From positions 1-8,090 of the forward strand of contig WFTA01000084.1 of the NCBI GenBank assembly GCA_015485715.1: a DNA stretch of 8,090 bases, read 5' to 3'. Source of the DNA: Patescibacteria group bacterium (lineage in GTDB: Bacteria > Patescibacteriota > Patescibacteriia > WFTA01 > S139-112). Shown piece after piece: positions 1 to 7,852 of the stretch (position 1 is the first letter of the stretch; each line of letters starts with the position of its first letter). The translations under genes were made by a program, and so were the position numbers. The notes under the pieces are model-generated. The model was not told where the DNA came from. It searched no databases and saw only the letters and a list, made by a program, of their open reading frames with translations.

Positions 1-1
1 G

Positions 2-127
2 GGAAGAAAGATCAGAGAGGGAAAGGTGGAGATCCAGAACAGGGTAACCGGAGAAAGGTGGGACGTTCCCAAGGAAGATGCGGTGAACACCGTTGTAAAG
101 CTCAGAGCGGAGATCACGGGTAACTGA
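2..127 (+). CDS. C-terminal fragment of an unidentified protein (5' end outside window)
   Basis: An open frame enters from the window edge and runs 41 codons to a TGA at 125-127. The residues are protein-like: highly charged, with a VEIQNRVTGERWDVP stretch and the ending VVKLRAEITGN. Its G+C is clearly higher than that of the central operon and like that of the transposase remnant beside it. It stops only about 20 bases before the left inverted repeat of the decayed insertion sequence, so it is either a host gene next to which the element landed or the tail of another mobile-element gene. I do not recognise the family. The other strand is also open over this short stretch, so coding on the plus strand is a judgement from residue composition. 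Confidence 0.35.
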   Translation, partial: GRKIREGKVEIQNRVTGERWDVPKEDAVNTVVKLRAEITGN

Positions 128-147
128 AAAAGAGGAGTTTTTGCTTA

Positions 148-172
148 AGATCTAAAGTTTTGCAACACTTGA
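148..172 (+). repeat. Left terminal inverted repeat of the decayed IS
   Basis: The segment starts AGATCTAAAGTTTTGCAACA. It pairs with the reverse complement of 1081-1104 when one or two small gaps are allowed. The blocks AGATCTAAA, TTTTGC, AACA and TGA are conserved in the same order. AGATCT is itself palindromic and forms the outer tip. The ten bases TCTAAAGTTT (151-160) also recur in the same orientation at 7925-7934. Confidence 0.6.
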
Positions 173-1080
173 CAAGGCATTACTCAAGTCTTTAAAAAAG
201 AATCTCCCCGAGGAATATCCCCCTCACCTGCCTGCTCCGCTTCAACTCTCTCAAGATTCCTGAGTTCCTTCAACTTCAACCCCCTACCTCAGATCCAATC
301 CCTTGTGCACAAGCTCCTTGCTAAACTCAGCTCCTCCCATAAAACCTTCCTCATCGCTGATACCACACTCCTGAGAAAAACCGGCTCTAAGATTGAAGGT
401 GTCAGAAAACTCTACGACCCTTACTCCAGAAAGGTCATTCCCGCTCACAGAGCTCTGGTCATAGTCCTCTGGACAAACGGATTCAGAATTCCTCTCTACG
501 TTGAGCTTCTCTCGTCTTTTTGTGCGACGCAGGTCTTACCTGTACCAGGCTCCTTAACTTCCTGCTTTTGCAGGAGATAGACTTCATGTGTGCCATAAGT
601 CAGGGGAGAGTGGATCAGGAAAGCAGAGAGAAGCTCAGAGACCTGTGGTTTCCGAGACCTGAAAAGGTAAAGCTCAGGGGAGTGGGTAAGTCTCTTTATG
701 CCTACAGAGTAGGGGAGGGGAGCAACAAGGGATTGAGCAAGAAGCAGTTTGAGATGCGCTACAAGCACAGGTGGCAGGTATAGGTTGAGATAAAGGTTCT
801 CAAGGCTCATGGACTTGAGAGCTACATGGTCAGGAAGCTGAGGGCTATAAGGCTCTGGATAATGGCGGTGTAGCATGTTGTGCTTCTCAAGCTAAGATCT
901 AAGCTTGAGGGTATAGATTTCAGGCTGTATATGTTGTCTTTTGTATTTCCGCCTGTTATGCTTGAGCTTATTGAATTACTTGAGTCTGCTCAGGATATTG
1001 TGCGACGATGCTTGAGGTTTTCTCCTTTTCCTGATGATAGGCTTGTTCTGCTCCTGCTCCGAAACTTGATAGGAGATAGC
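173..1080 (+). pseudogene. Broken DDE transposase (YREK-type), frameshifts plus two in-frame TAG codons
   Basis: The remnant of a transposase that would have cut and joined the element's ends. The N-terminal part is best read in one frame from about 173 to 515. It contains LIADTTLL, with the presumed first catalytic Asp at 359-361, then a KIEG..K.YD..SRKVI stretch and RIPLYVELLS. Around 511-520 the reading moves to another frame, where CDAG carries the presumed second Asp (526-528). That frame continues through TAG at 781-783 and TAG at 871-873 and stays open to 1170. Codons 760-804 read Y, R at +3, TAG at +7 and K at +14, which is exactly the IS4-type Y-x2-R-x3-E-x6-K signature with the Glu replaced. 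The first and second Asp codons are only about 56 codons apart, which suggests an internal deletion near 511-520. Further frame slippage before about 300 is likely. It is certainly non-functional as read; the family name is less certain. Confidence 0.72.
886..909. repeat. Perfect 8-bp hairpin inside the transposase remnant
   Basis: CTCAAGCT (886-893) and AGCTTGAG (902-909) are perfectly complementary around an 8-base loop. The loop contains AGATCT, the same core as the outer tip of the terminal repeats. It lies in the C-terminal part of the broken transposase. It has no T-run after it, so it is not an obvious terminator, and chance cannot be excluded. Confidence 0.35.
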
Positions 1081-1104
1081 TCATGTTGTGCAAAATTTAG
1101 ATCT
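1081..1104 (-). repeat. Right terminal inverted repeat of the decayed IS
   Basis: Read on the minus strand this segment begins AGATCTAAATTTTGCACAACA. It matches the left end at 148-172 apart from small gaps. It defines the right border of the decayed element, about 62 bases past the helicase stop codon. The open transposase frame runs on through this repeat, as expected if the original stop codon was lost or lay in another frame. Confidence 0.58.
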
Positions 1105-1166
1105 AATGTCCTTTTTGAACAGAGCATGTACCAAATGTATATCAACAGGTTGAACAGCCGGGCTTC

Positions 1167-4100
1167 TTAAGTAATAGATAACACTCTTTCTAAAATCTTT
1201 TTTGCTAACCCTCTTTTCAATCTTTTTGCAAACATCTGATTCGAGAAGTGAAGTAGGCATTCTGCGCATACAGTTTCGTCGTCACATTTACACTCCTCAA
1301 CTAATTTTTTAGCTTTTTCTAAAACTTCCTCAAATCTCTCATATATATCCTCTATAAATCCTGCTCCTGCTGGGACATTATCGTATATTATAAGCTCATA
1401 ATTATCATTGGAGGAAGGTTTTAAAACTCCATCTATATCTTCTCTCTTTATATTTAGTAAATCACATGCACCTTCTATGATTGCGTACATTAGAGAAAGG
1501 TATCCTGAAAATATATCTTCATCATTTCCTATTAGGTTGGCTAAGTTAAAGTCTGGAGCAATGCTTAGAACATCTGTATAAAATGAATATCCAAGACTTG
1601 CAATATCTTTTGTAGTTCTTCCAATTCCTTTATCCAACCAGGATAGGCTTAAACCATCAGATAATCTTACTTTTTTACCTTCAGATAAATTTAATTTTAC
1701 CAGAATTCCTCTATTATATGGTGTTACTTCAAAACCATTCACCTTTTTTGTTTTCTTTATAGCTTCACCTTCTATACTTTTAAAGAAGGTCCTTACCTTG
1801 CTTATATTAATAGGCTTAAAATCTGCAGACATTTTGCCAACAGGCAATATAACACGTGAACTTTTTTGATTTATAATCTCTTCTATCTCTTGCTGAATTT
1901 TCTTATCAAGTTGATTCCAAATATCCGAAATATTTTTAACAACAAACCCCCTTGGTATTATGTAGAAACCAATCTCTACATTGTCGCTACCGCATATATC
2001 ACATTGCTTATCGCTAAATTCCGCATCTTGTGTGTTTAATCTTCTACCATCGTTAAAACTCAAACACTCTTTACAATACTTATATTCAAATAGTTCAGGC
2101 TTCAACTTTTCACTGATTTTAACATACGTTGATGCTATTAAATACCCTAAAGCTATTAGCTTCTCTCCTGGAGCATATTCACTTATGGCTATTCCTAAAT
2201 CTCTATCAAGTTGGATCTTGCTACTGAGCTCTTTATGTCCCCAAATATCAAGGGAAACTACATCAACAGGAAAACCATACTTAGGAATAAAGACCTTTCT
2301 GCTTAAGAAGGAGATAATATCTTGGTTATACAACTGCTCTAAGTTTGTCTGATAAATATTTGCAAGTTTGGATAACCTTTCTGATGCTCCAAAGTTTCTT
2401 TTTGATAGTGATTCTTTTGCTTGTTCTGTTAGATCATTGATTATGTTCTCTAATTCACTAATATCATGTTCTAGCTCATTTTTTACTAAATTCCACAACT
2501 CCTTACTGTTTTTATTTTCTATAACATCTATACTACCCTTCCACCATTTCCAGCTTTCTACTCCAAATTCTGATATCAGTGATGCTTGGTTTAAAACATT
2601 TTTTATGTCTTCTTTCACTTCCTCTGGATGTGCGTTTAAATAATTTTCAAATTTAGTGAATCCATCTTTATCTAAAAAGTCCTTCACTGTAATTTTGTCG
2701 TGGTTTTTAAACTCTTTCCTTAAAAATCTTGAAAGAGCAATTGCGTTTAGATGTCTTAGAATTATCCTCTTATTATCTAATTTTATTATGGGTGGACTGA
2801 TTTCTCCTTTTATCATTCTCATTGGATCAGCAAATGTTTTAATATCAAAGGGTCTATTTAGCGCATAAGTTATTACAATAGCGGTAGATTCTGTGGATCT
2901 TCCAGACCTACCTGCTCTCTGCACATAGTTATCAGGTCTAGGAGGTACATTATGAAGGAAGACAACTTGAAGTTCGCCGAGATCTATTCCAAGCTCAAAT
3001 GTAGTAGAAGAACTCAAGATATTTATAATTCCTTTTTTAAAATCCTCCTGAATTTTTGAACCTTCTTCCCTTGCAAGTTGAGCTGTATGTTCTTGAGCTT
3101 TTGCTATGTAATTTAAAAATTCATGGCATTCAACAGATTTAAATAACTTCTTTAGAGCTTTTGATCTTGGAATACTATCTAAGTAGGCTGGTTCTAAAAC
3201 CCCTTTGCACTTATCGTTTAAGCAAATGTTTTTTACATTCCATACATGGATTCTTCTACATTTATTGCACACATGAATAATTTCATTTTTTACAATAGCC
3301 CATTTTGATATATCTAAGTAGCGTTCTCTGTTTCCTTTTAGAATCCCTGTATTTGTTAAAACTTCCCACAATTTATTAAGTATTTCTACTATTTGAGTCT
3401 TATCCTTTGTTTTTAGAATTTTGCTTATCAAACGAATTCTTTTATTCTCTTTTTTAGGAATAAAAGTTGCATCTCTTCGATTACGCTTGGGTGGGTTTTC
3501 TTTCCATATAACCCATGTTTGCTCAAGAACATCTATATTGTCGCCCACAATTCTATTTTCTCTAAGTCCAGTTAGTATGTAGTAAAGAAGATTTTTTATC
3601 TCAGATTCATTAAGACCATATTCTTTTAAAAATCGTAAATCTTTAAGCGCTTCTTTTTCTATATCTTCATTAAGCATAAACTTTGCAAGCCCTAATCTTT
3701 CTAAAGACTGACTGTCGTTTAAAACAAATTCTTCAAGTAGTGTACCTTCAAATTCTATCTTAAACTTGTCCTTGATATTTTTCTTATTTTTTTGTACAGA
3801 CGAAGCTATACAATTCAAACTTAAGTTTATGATTTTCTCGTAGTCTATTGGGGTATCTTTCAGCTGGGAGTAAATAACCCATGTTCTCCATCTATCCATA
3901 TAGAAGTCTTCAAAGAAAGGTGCAAAAAATGCAGCATCTTTCCTGCTGTCCGAAAAAACTATAACTTTTTTGTCTTCAGCTTTCCCACTATTCTCTACAA
4001 CATTTCTGTATACAACCTCAAGGATACTTGCTTGAGGATATTCCTCAGCAGGAGTAAAATAACTAACCCATCTTCCTTTTTTGTATTTTTTCCCTTCAAC

Positions 4101-5870
4101 GCCACACGTAGGGCATTTCTTAGGTTGATTAAATATTGTTTCTTCTTGTAAAAGTTCATAAGCGTAAAAAGAACTATCGTCACCGCCAATATTCTCTGCA
4201 AACTCTCCAGTTTCAAGATTAAACCAAATCTCTATGGCGTTCCCTTTCCCCTTTCCACCTTCTATAAAACTCTTATCTAATTTTTCCTTAGAAAGGAAGA
4301 TAAATACTCTTTTATAAGTATCTATCCTGAACGGATCTTTAAGCAAGTCTGGATCTACATCTAATACACTTATTCCATTTTCATTTTCTCTTTTATATCC
4401 TGTAAGAAATACCTCCCCACATATTCTACAAGTTGCAAGTTGAAACACCTTTCTGTCCTTTTCCTTTATCTTTTTCTCAAAGAATACTCTATCAATTGTC
4501 CCATTATCGTTTAATGTCGCATATACTCCTTCAGGTGATCTTAAGAGGAAGTGATATCTTGCATTTAAAAGCCTTTGCTGCTCTCTTCCATCTTCCTTTT
4601 TGCTTGCTCTAAATAAAAGCTCAATTAAAGCTATTATTTTGTTTTCCTCTTTTATAGAGGATTTACTCTCTGGAACAACACTTATAAGATCGCTTATGGT
4701 TTTAGGTTCTTTTTTTAATATTTTTATTATGGTATAGAGACCTTCGTAGTTTCTGAAAAATTCGTATAAAAGCTCTTCTATTGTCTGCCCAGAAAGGGAG
4801 ATATCCTTGTTTTCACTTTTTAGCTTCTCTTTTAGTTTGCTTAAATCTCCACTTTCTGCAATTTCAAGTATTCTTTCCAAATCTAAGTCCTTGAACCATG
4901 GCTTACCGTTTGGGTGTAGTTCAACTGTTTTTGAAGTAATAACATCTCTCTCATCAAAAGGTTCTCCAAAAATATCTTGAGCAAATTCCGCAGCTTTTTT
5001 AAGTGTTTCAGAATTATTTTTGCCCAATGTTGCACTTGCACCTATACATATCAGTTTATCTTCAAAAGCTCTGTTTTTTAATCTTCTCAATAAATAACCT
5101 ATTTCAGCTCCTTTTGCCCCATTATAAACATGTATTTCATCTATAACTATGAACTTCCAAGTTTTTTTATCAAACAGAGGGCTGTCTTTAGGTCTCAATA
5201 AAAGATACTCAAGCATTGAGTAGTTAGTTATTAGCAAGTCGGGAATCTCGCTAAGTATTTCTTCTCTTGTAAGCAGCTCTTCTGGACACTCTTTTTTATC
5301 TTTTTCATAAGCTTGCTCTCCGTATTTCTTATCATAATCCTTTTTATCATAGGGAGTGTCTCCTGTATATCTTCCAAAAGTAATTTTTGTGCCTTTTAAT
5401 ACTTTCCTTAACTCCTTTAATTGGTCATTTACAAGTGCATTCATCGGATACAAAAATATGGCTTTAACTCCTTTTGGTTTATCCTTCTTTACTTTCAGCA
5501 CATAGTCTATTACCGGGATTAGAAAAGCTTTTGTCTTTCCACTTCCTGTTCCTGTGGCTATTAGCGTATTCCTTTTGTTCTGAACTACATTTCTTATCAC
5601 CCTTTCCTGATGTTCGTATAAGTGTATGTTTCCGAAGATATTGAGTGTTTGAGGATGCAACACTTCTTCATCGATAAGTTCCTTTACCGATCTGCTCCTT
5701 AAGTAAGGGGGGATAATTTGCAAATACGGACCTTTAATATAATTATCAGGGTTCTTAATTGCATTTATTTTTTCATTTAAATAACTGTACCTTGTGTTCC
5801 AATAGGTTTCAAGGAAGCCCACATAAATGTCTCTTAAATCCTTGTAAAGTTTTAGCGGATTTAGCCTCAT
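1167..5870 (-). CDS. Giant DEAH-type SF2 helicase with C-terminal DUF1998 domain (DruE/DrmA-like defence helicase candidate)
   Basis: A 1567-residue ATP-dependent nucleic-acid translocase, predicted cytoplasmic. Seen in sequence: HLYEHQERVI (83-92, Q-motif region), Walker A ATGTGSGKT (105-113), YPMNALVNDQ (141-150), ITNYSMLEYLLLRP (214-227), Walker B as DEIH (244-247), GASATLG (277-283), VIVFSDSRKDAA (636-647), then motif V STTFELGIDLGEL (955-967) and motif VI NYVQRAGRSGRS (981-992) with its arginines. All core motifs are present, so ATPase activity is expected. Four cysteine clusters: C481/C484 with C586/C589; C868/C871 with C883/C888; C1266/C1269 with C1290/C1293; C1527/C1529 with C1535/C1538. 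The last, in an AGAGFIEDIYERF...CKC...CAEC...NQ context, is the DUF1998 (MrfA-type zinc-binding) signature. A helical, probably coiled-coil stretch lies around 1130-1180. About 270-300 residues are inserted between motifs IV and V. The ATG start overlaps the upstream stop and has a GGAGG site 7 bases before it. DUF1998 helicases occur in Druantia (DruE), DISARM and MrfA repair; defence is an inference, helicase activity is well supported. Confidence 0.9.
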   Translation of the reverse strand: MRLNPLKLYKDLRDIYVGFLETYWNTRYSYLNEKINAIKNPDNYIKGPYLQIIPPYLRSRSVKELIDEEVLHPQTLNIFGNIHLYEHQERVIRNVVQNKRNTLIATGTGSGKTKAFLIPVIDYVLKVKKDKPKGVKAIFLYPMNALVNDQLKELRKVLKGTKITFGRYTGDTPYDKKDYDKKYGEQAYEKDKKECPEELLTREEILSEIPDLLITNYSMLEYLLLRPKDSPLFDKKTWKFIVIDEIHVYNGAKGAEIGYLLRRLKNRAFEDKLICIGASATLGKNNSETLKKAAEFAQDIFGEPFDERDVITSKTVELHPNGKPWFKDLDLERILEIAESGDLSKLKEKLKSENKDISLSGQTIEELLYEFFRNYEGLYTIIKILKKEPKTISDLISVVPESKSSIKEENKIIALIELLFRASKKEDGREQQRLLNARYHFLLRSPEGVYATLNDNGTIDRVFFEKKIKEKDRKVFQLATCRICGEVFLTGYKRENENGISVLDVDPDLLKDPFRIDTYKRVFIFLSKEKLDKSFIEGGKGKGNAIEIWFNLETGEFAENIGGDDSSFYAYELLQEETIFNQPKKCPTCGVEGKKYKKGRWVSYFTPAEEYPQASILEVVYRNVVENSGKAEDKKVIVFSDSRKDAAFFAPFFEDFYMDRWRTWVIYSQLKDTPIDYEKIINLSLNCIASSVQKNKKNIKDKFKIEFEGTLLEEFVLNDSQSLERLGLAKFMLNEDIEKEALKDLRFLKEYGLNESEIKNLLYYILTGLRENRIVGDNIDVLEQTWVIWKENPPKRNRRDATFIPKKENKRIRLISKILKTKDKTQIVEILNKLWEVLTNTGILKGNRERYLDISKWAIVKNEIIHVCNKCRRIHVWNVKNICLNDKCKGVLEPAYLDSIPRSKALKKLFKSVECHEFLNYIAKAQEHTAQLAREEGSKIQEDFKKGIINILSSSTTFELGIDLGELQVVFLHNVPPRPDNYVQRAGRSGRSTESTAIVITYALNRPFDIKTFADPMRMIKGEISPPIIKLDNKRIILRHLNAIALSRFLRKEFKNHDKITVKDFLDKDGFTKFENYLNAHPEEVKEDIKNVLNQASLISEFGVESWKWWKGSIDVIENKNSKELWNLVKNELEHDISELENIINDLTEQAKESLSKRNFGASERLSKLANIYQTNLEQLYNQDIISFLSRKVFIPKYGFPVDVVSLDIWGHKELSSKIQLDRDLGIAISEYAPGEKLIALGYLIASTYVKISEKLKPELFEYKYCKECLSFNDGRRLNTQDAEFSDKQCDICGSDNVEIGFYIIPRGFVVKNISDIWNQLDKKIQQEIEEIINQKSSRVILPVGKMSADFKPINISKVRTFFKSIEGEAIKKTKKVNGFEVTPYNRGILVKLNLSEGKKVRLSDGLSLSWLDKGIGRTTKDIASLGYSFYTDVLSIAPDFNLANLIGNDEDIFSGYLSLMYAIIEGACDLLNIKREDIDGVLKPSSNDNYELIIYDNVPAGAGFIEDIYERFEEVLEKAKKLVEECKCDDETVCAECLLHFSNQMFAKRLKRGLAKKILERVLSIT

Positions 5871-7789
5871 TTCCTTCCCTCCTTTATAATAAAATGTCTA
5901 TCTATAATTTTGAGTATATCTGTGTCTGATATAATTTTCTTCAGGAAATTTCTTTGAACAGATTTAGGGTTGTTTAGTATTTCTTCAAGTTTGTTAAGAA
6001 CCTCCTCTCCATTTTCTACTCCAAATATTCTTTTTAGACTTTTTCTTTCTTTTGGTTTAATGTATGCGATATTGGCTGCCAGTTCAAATTTGTATTTAAC
6101 ATTAGGCTTCCCCCCCAAAGTTACATTCAATGCGTTGATCCAAACATAGTAGGAAGGGCATGGGGTTGTATTTGTCCCATCAATCTCCTTTTCATCTAAA
6201 AAAAACTTTCTATTCTTGTACTTCAAAATCAGCTGTATTCTCAAAGGAAAACTAATGAATTCTTGAGGATAGTTGTCTAATGTTATTGAAATCTTGCTTG
6301 ATGAGCCAACAATAATATTATTTTCTATCATTAGACCGCATTTGTTAAATAATCTGATGAATAGGCCGTTTATAATCTTACTATTTGCTATATGTATTTC
6401 CAGTATGCTATTTGAAATGTTCTCTGTCTTTTCTATATAAGAAATCGAAGCCTTGAACTTTTCTGAAAATTCTTCTATTACTATTTCTTTTTCTTTTTCC
6501 ATGCTATACTCTTTGCCTTTATAAGTAACTGTTAAATCTTTAAAATTTAAAAGGGGTTTTTCCTTAAAAATATAAACTACTTTCTCAAAGCTTCTTCTAT
6601 TTCCATTCTCGTAAACTATATCATAAACTATTTCATACCTGCCTTCTTGAGTCAGTTCTTTATATGAAGATATATTCTCTGAGGATAAATATTCACCAGA
6701 AGGTGTTGAGATATAAATATGCACAAATTCAGGTTTATTCAGTTTTATATAGAACTTATCATAGAATACTTTAGCGCCTGTTTCTAACGGTTTTATAAAG
6801 GGAACTTCTACTCCCCCTATGCTTATAAATTCTGTGCCTTCAGAATAAAAGTATATTGAATAGTTTCCTATTTTTTCTTCCCTAAGAATCCGTTCATGAG
6901 TAACGAAGATATAGTAGGGTTCGTCTTCAAGTCTTGTAAATCTGGTAAGGGTTGTTTTAATACCCTGATTAATAACAACATAATAAGGTGGTTTCGGCAA
7001 TATAATTGTGCTTTCCTCTATTTTATAATTAATTCTTCTGTATTTAAAATCAAAGAAGGCAAAATCAGGACTCTGTTTTTTGAAGCTCTTTGTTAATTTA
7101 AGTCTTCCTTCTTCCTCATATAAAGACGTTCTTCTTAAAATTTCTCTTCCTGCAGACGATTCTTTCTCTCTTTTGAATCTATATATCTCTACTACAAACC
7201 AATCTGGTAAACTGTGAGCTATTTCTTCTCCTCTCCATAAGGCAAAAATTGTGTATAATACATTCTTAACTTTATTCAAGGTTATTTCGTAATCCAATAT
7301 ATACATATATGTTCGTATAGTATTTATCTTTTTAAGTTCTTCTGTAATAATAGCTTTAAGTTCTCTATTTTCCAATGATAAAATAGAAAATGGGTCTTCC
7401 CCTTCCCTGTTAAATTTATTATATAATCTATAGGTGAGCTCTAGGAACTCTCGGACATGTTTTCTTGGAATAAAAGCATGAATAAGAATGAGCTGAACCC
7501 TCTTAAGTCCTTTTTCTACAAATGTTGGTTTGAGATTATATTTTTTCAAGAACCATTTAAAAGCTTTAAAATACTCTTCCTGTTCTTTTAGATTTTCTAT
7601 CGGCGGATCAGCTTTCCAAAATTCATGATGGTCGTATTGACTAGCTTTATAAAGAAGTGCTACGGCCTTATCCTCTATAGAATATAACTTTCCTTCTTTT
7701 ATTAGAGTGTAATAATCTTTTTCTTTTAATTTCTGACGGACCAATGGAAGTTCCCATGCTAAAAGGTGTTCACTTTCTTGTGGTTTCAA
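5867..7789 (-). CDS. Unassigned protein of 640-665 residues, partner gene of the giant helicase
   Basis: I do not recognise this family. The frame is open from a TTG at 7864 (665 residues). I prefer the TTG at 7789 (640 residues) because GGGAGG lies 8 bases before it, while the TTG at 7864 and the ATGs at 7813 and 7810 have no such site. Numbered from 7789: residues 1-215 look mostly helical and rich in Lys, Glu and aromatics. From about 235 to 580 the pattern is alternating hydrophobic, beta-rich, and includes SPDFAFFDF near 240. A segment at about 350-409 (PSGEYLSS...GRYEIVYDIVYENGN) resembles an immunoglobulin-like strand pattern. A conserved-looking TPCPSYYVWINALNVTLGG sits near 541-559, and a helical tail covers about 580-640. 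It has only two cysteines, no Walker motif, no signal peptide and no membrane segment. No nuclease or methylase motif is convincing. It is first in the operon, with a 4-base ATGA overlap to the helicase, so it is probably made in balance with the helicase and may bind it. Druantia type III (DruH plus DruE) has a comparable two-gene layout, but homology to DruH is not shown. Confidence 0.85.
   Translation of the reverse strand: MKPQESEHLLAWELPLVRQKLKEKDYYTLIKEGKLYSIEDKAVALLYKASQYDHHEFWKADPPIENLKEQEEYFKAFKWFLKKYNLKPTFVEKGLKRVQLILIHAFIPRKHVREFLELTYRLYNKFNREGEDPFSILSLENRELKAIITEELKKINTIRTYMYILDYEITLNKVKNVLYTIFALWRGEEIAHSLPDWFVVEIYRFKREKESSAGREILRRTSLYEEEGRLKLTKSFKKQSPDFAFFDFKYRRINYKIEESTIILPKPPYYVVINQGIKTTLTRFTRLEDEPYYIFVTHERILREEKIGNYSIYFYSEGTEFISIGGVEVPFIKPLETGAKVFYDKFYIKLNKPEFVHIYISTPSGEYLSSENISSYKELTQEGRYEIVYDIVYENGNRRSFEKVVYIFKEKPLLNFKDLTVTYKGKEYSMEKEKEIVIEEFSEKFKASISYIEKTENISNSILEIHIANSKIINGLFIRLFNKCGLMIENNIIVGSSSKISITLDNYPQEFISFPLRIQLILKYKNRKFFLDEKEIDGTNTTPCPSYYVWINALNVTLGGKPNVKYKFELAANIAYIKPKERKSLKRIFGVENGEEVLNKLEEILNNPKSVQRNFLKKIISDTDILKIIDRHFIIKEGRK
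5871..5884 (-). promoter_or_regulatory. Strong ribosome binding site for the helicase, inside the end of the upstream gene
   Basis: On the minus strand the segment reads AAGGAGGGAAGGAA directly before the ATG at 5870-5868. Its GGAGG (5882-5878) is 7 bases from the start codon. It is encoded by the last codons of the upstream gene (Lys-Glu-Gly-Arg-Lys). The ATG overlaps that gene's TGA as ATGA. Together these fix the helicase start and point to translational coupling of the two proteins. Confidence 0.85.
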
Positions 7790-7805
7790 AGACTCTCCCT
7801 CCCTT
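7790..7805 (-). promoter_or_regulatory. Ribosome binding site that decides the start of the partner gene
   Basis: On the minus strand the segment reads AAGGGAGGGAGAGTCT, followed by TTG at 7789-7787. The GGGAGG core (7803-7798) has an 8-base spacing. None of the upstream in-frame starts (TTG at 7864, ATG at 7813 and 7810) has a purine-rich site at a useful distance. A leaderless start at 7813 cannot be ruled out. Confidence 0.5.
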
Positions 7806-7823
7806 AGCATCATCTTATTTTTG

Positions 7824-7852
7824 AAGATAATCTTTTGACTTGACTTAATCAA
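7824..7852 (-). promoter_or_regulatory. Possible sigma-70-type promoter of the two-gene operon
   Basis: On the minus strand TTGATT (7852-7847) is followed after exactly 17 bases by TATCTT (7829-7824), each matching the consensus at four of six positions. Transcription would begin around 7817, giving a leader of about 28 bases to the TTG at 7789. This agrees with the shorter start of the partner gene. A better-looking TTGACA lies at 7864-7859 but has no -10 hexamer at the right distance. The match is weak and in AT-rich DNA could be chance. Confidence 0.28.

Larger units (their letters stand above)
148..1104 (+). mobile_element. Decayed IS4-superfamily insertion sequence, about 0.96 kb
   Basis: The element is delimited by imperfect terminal inverted repeats (148-172 and 1081-1104) that share AGATCTAAA, TTTTGC and AACA blocks. 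Between them lies plus-strand coding sequence recognisable as a DDE transposase: an LIADTTLL motif with the first Asp, a CDAG motif with the second Asp, and a Y-x2-R-x3-E-x6-K signature in which the Glu codon is TAG. The reading frame changes at least once and is interrupted by two TAG codons, so the element cannot supply its own transposase. The right end lies about 62 bases beyond the stop codon of the helicase gene on the opposite strand, so the element sits immediately 3' of the operon without breaking it. No clear target-site duplication could be defined at the two ends. The exact IS family (IS4, IS701 or a relative) is not resolved. Confidence 0.7.

Noticed and set aside
496..876. Minus-strand open frame of 126 codons over the left flank
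   Set aside because: It lies opposite the transposase remnant, whose DDE and YREK motifs are clear on the plus strand. The minus-strand peptide shows no recognisable motif.
1105..1166. Intrinsic terminator after the helicase gene
   Set aside because: Only very short complementary stretches are present in the 62 bases between the helicase stop and the IS end, with no stem plus T-run on the minus strand.
1981..2868. Three plus-strand open frames (1981-2352, 2368-2643, 2656-2868)
   Set aside because: They are antisense to the helicase gene, rich in Ser, Leu and Phe as expected of complement readings of Lys/Glu-rich coding sequence, and show no motifs.
3995..4216. Minus-strand open frame of 73 codons inside the helicase gene
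   Set aside because: It is a shifted-frame shadow of the helicase coding sequence, which is intact and full of motifs over this stretch.
7040..7075. PD-(D/E)xK nuclease motif in the partner protein (SPDFAFFDFK)
   Set aside because: The PD and the DFK are only about five residues apart, shorter than the usual spacing of that fold, and no other conserved nuclease residues are evident. Structure prediction could reopen the question.
6896..7096. Plus-strand open frame of 66 codons inside the partner gene
   Set aside because: It is antisense to an intact long gene, with no ribosome binding site or recognisable residue pattern.
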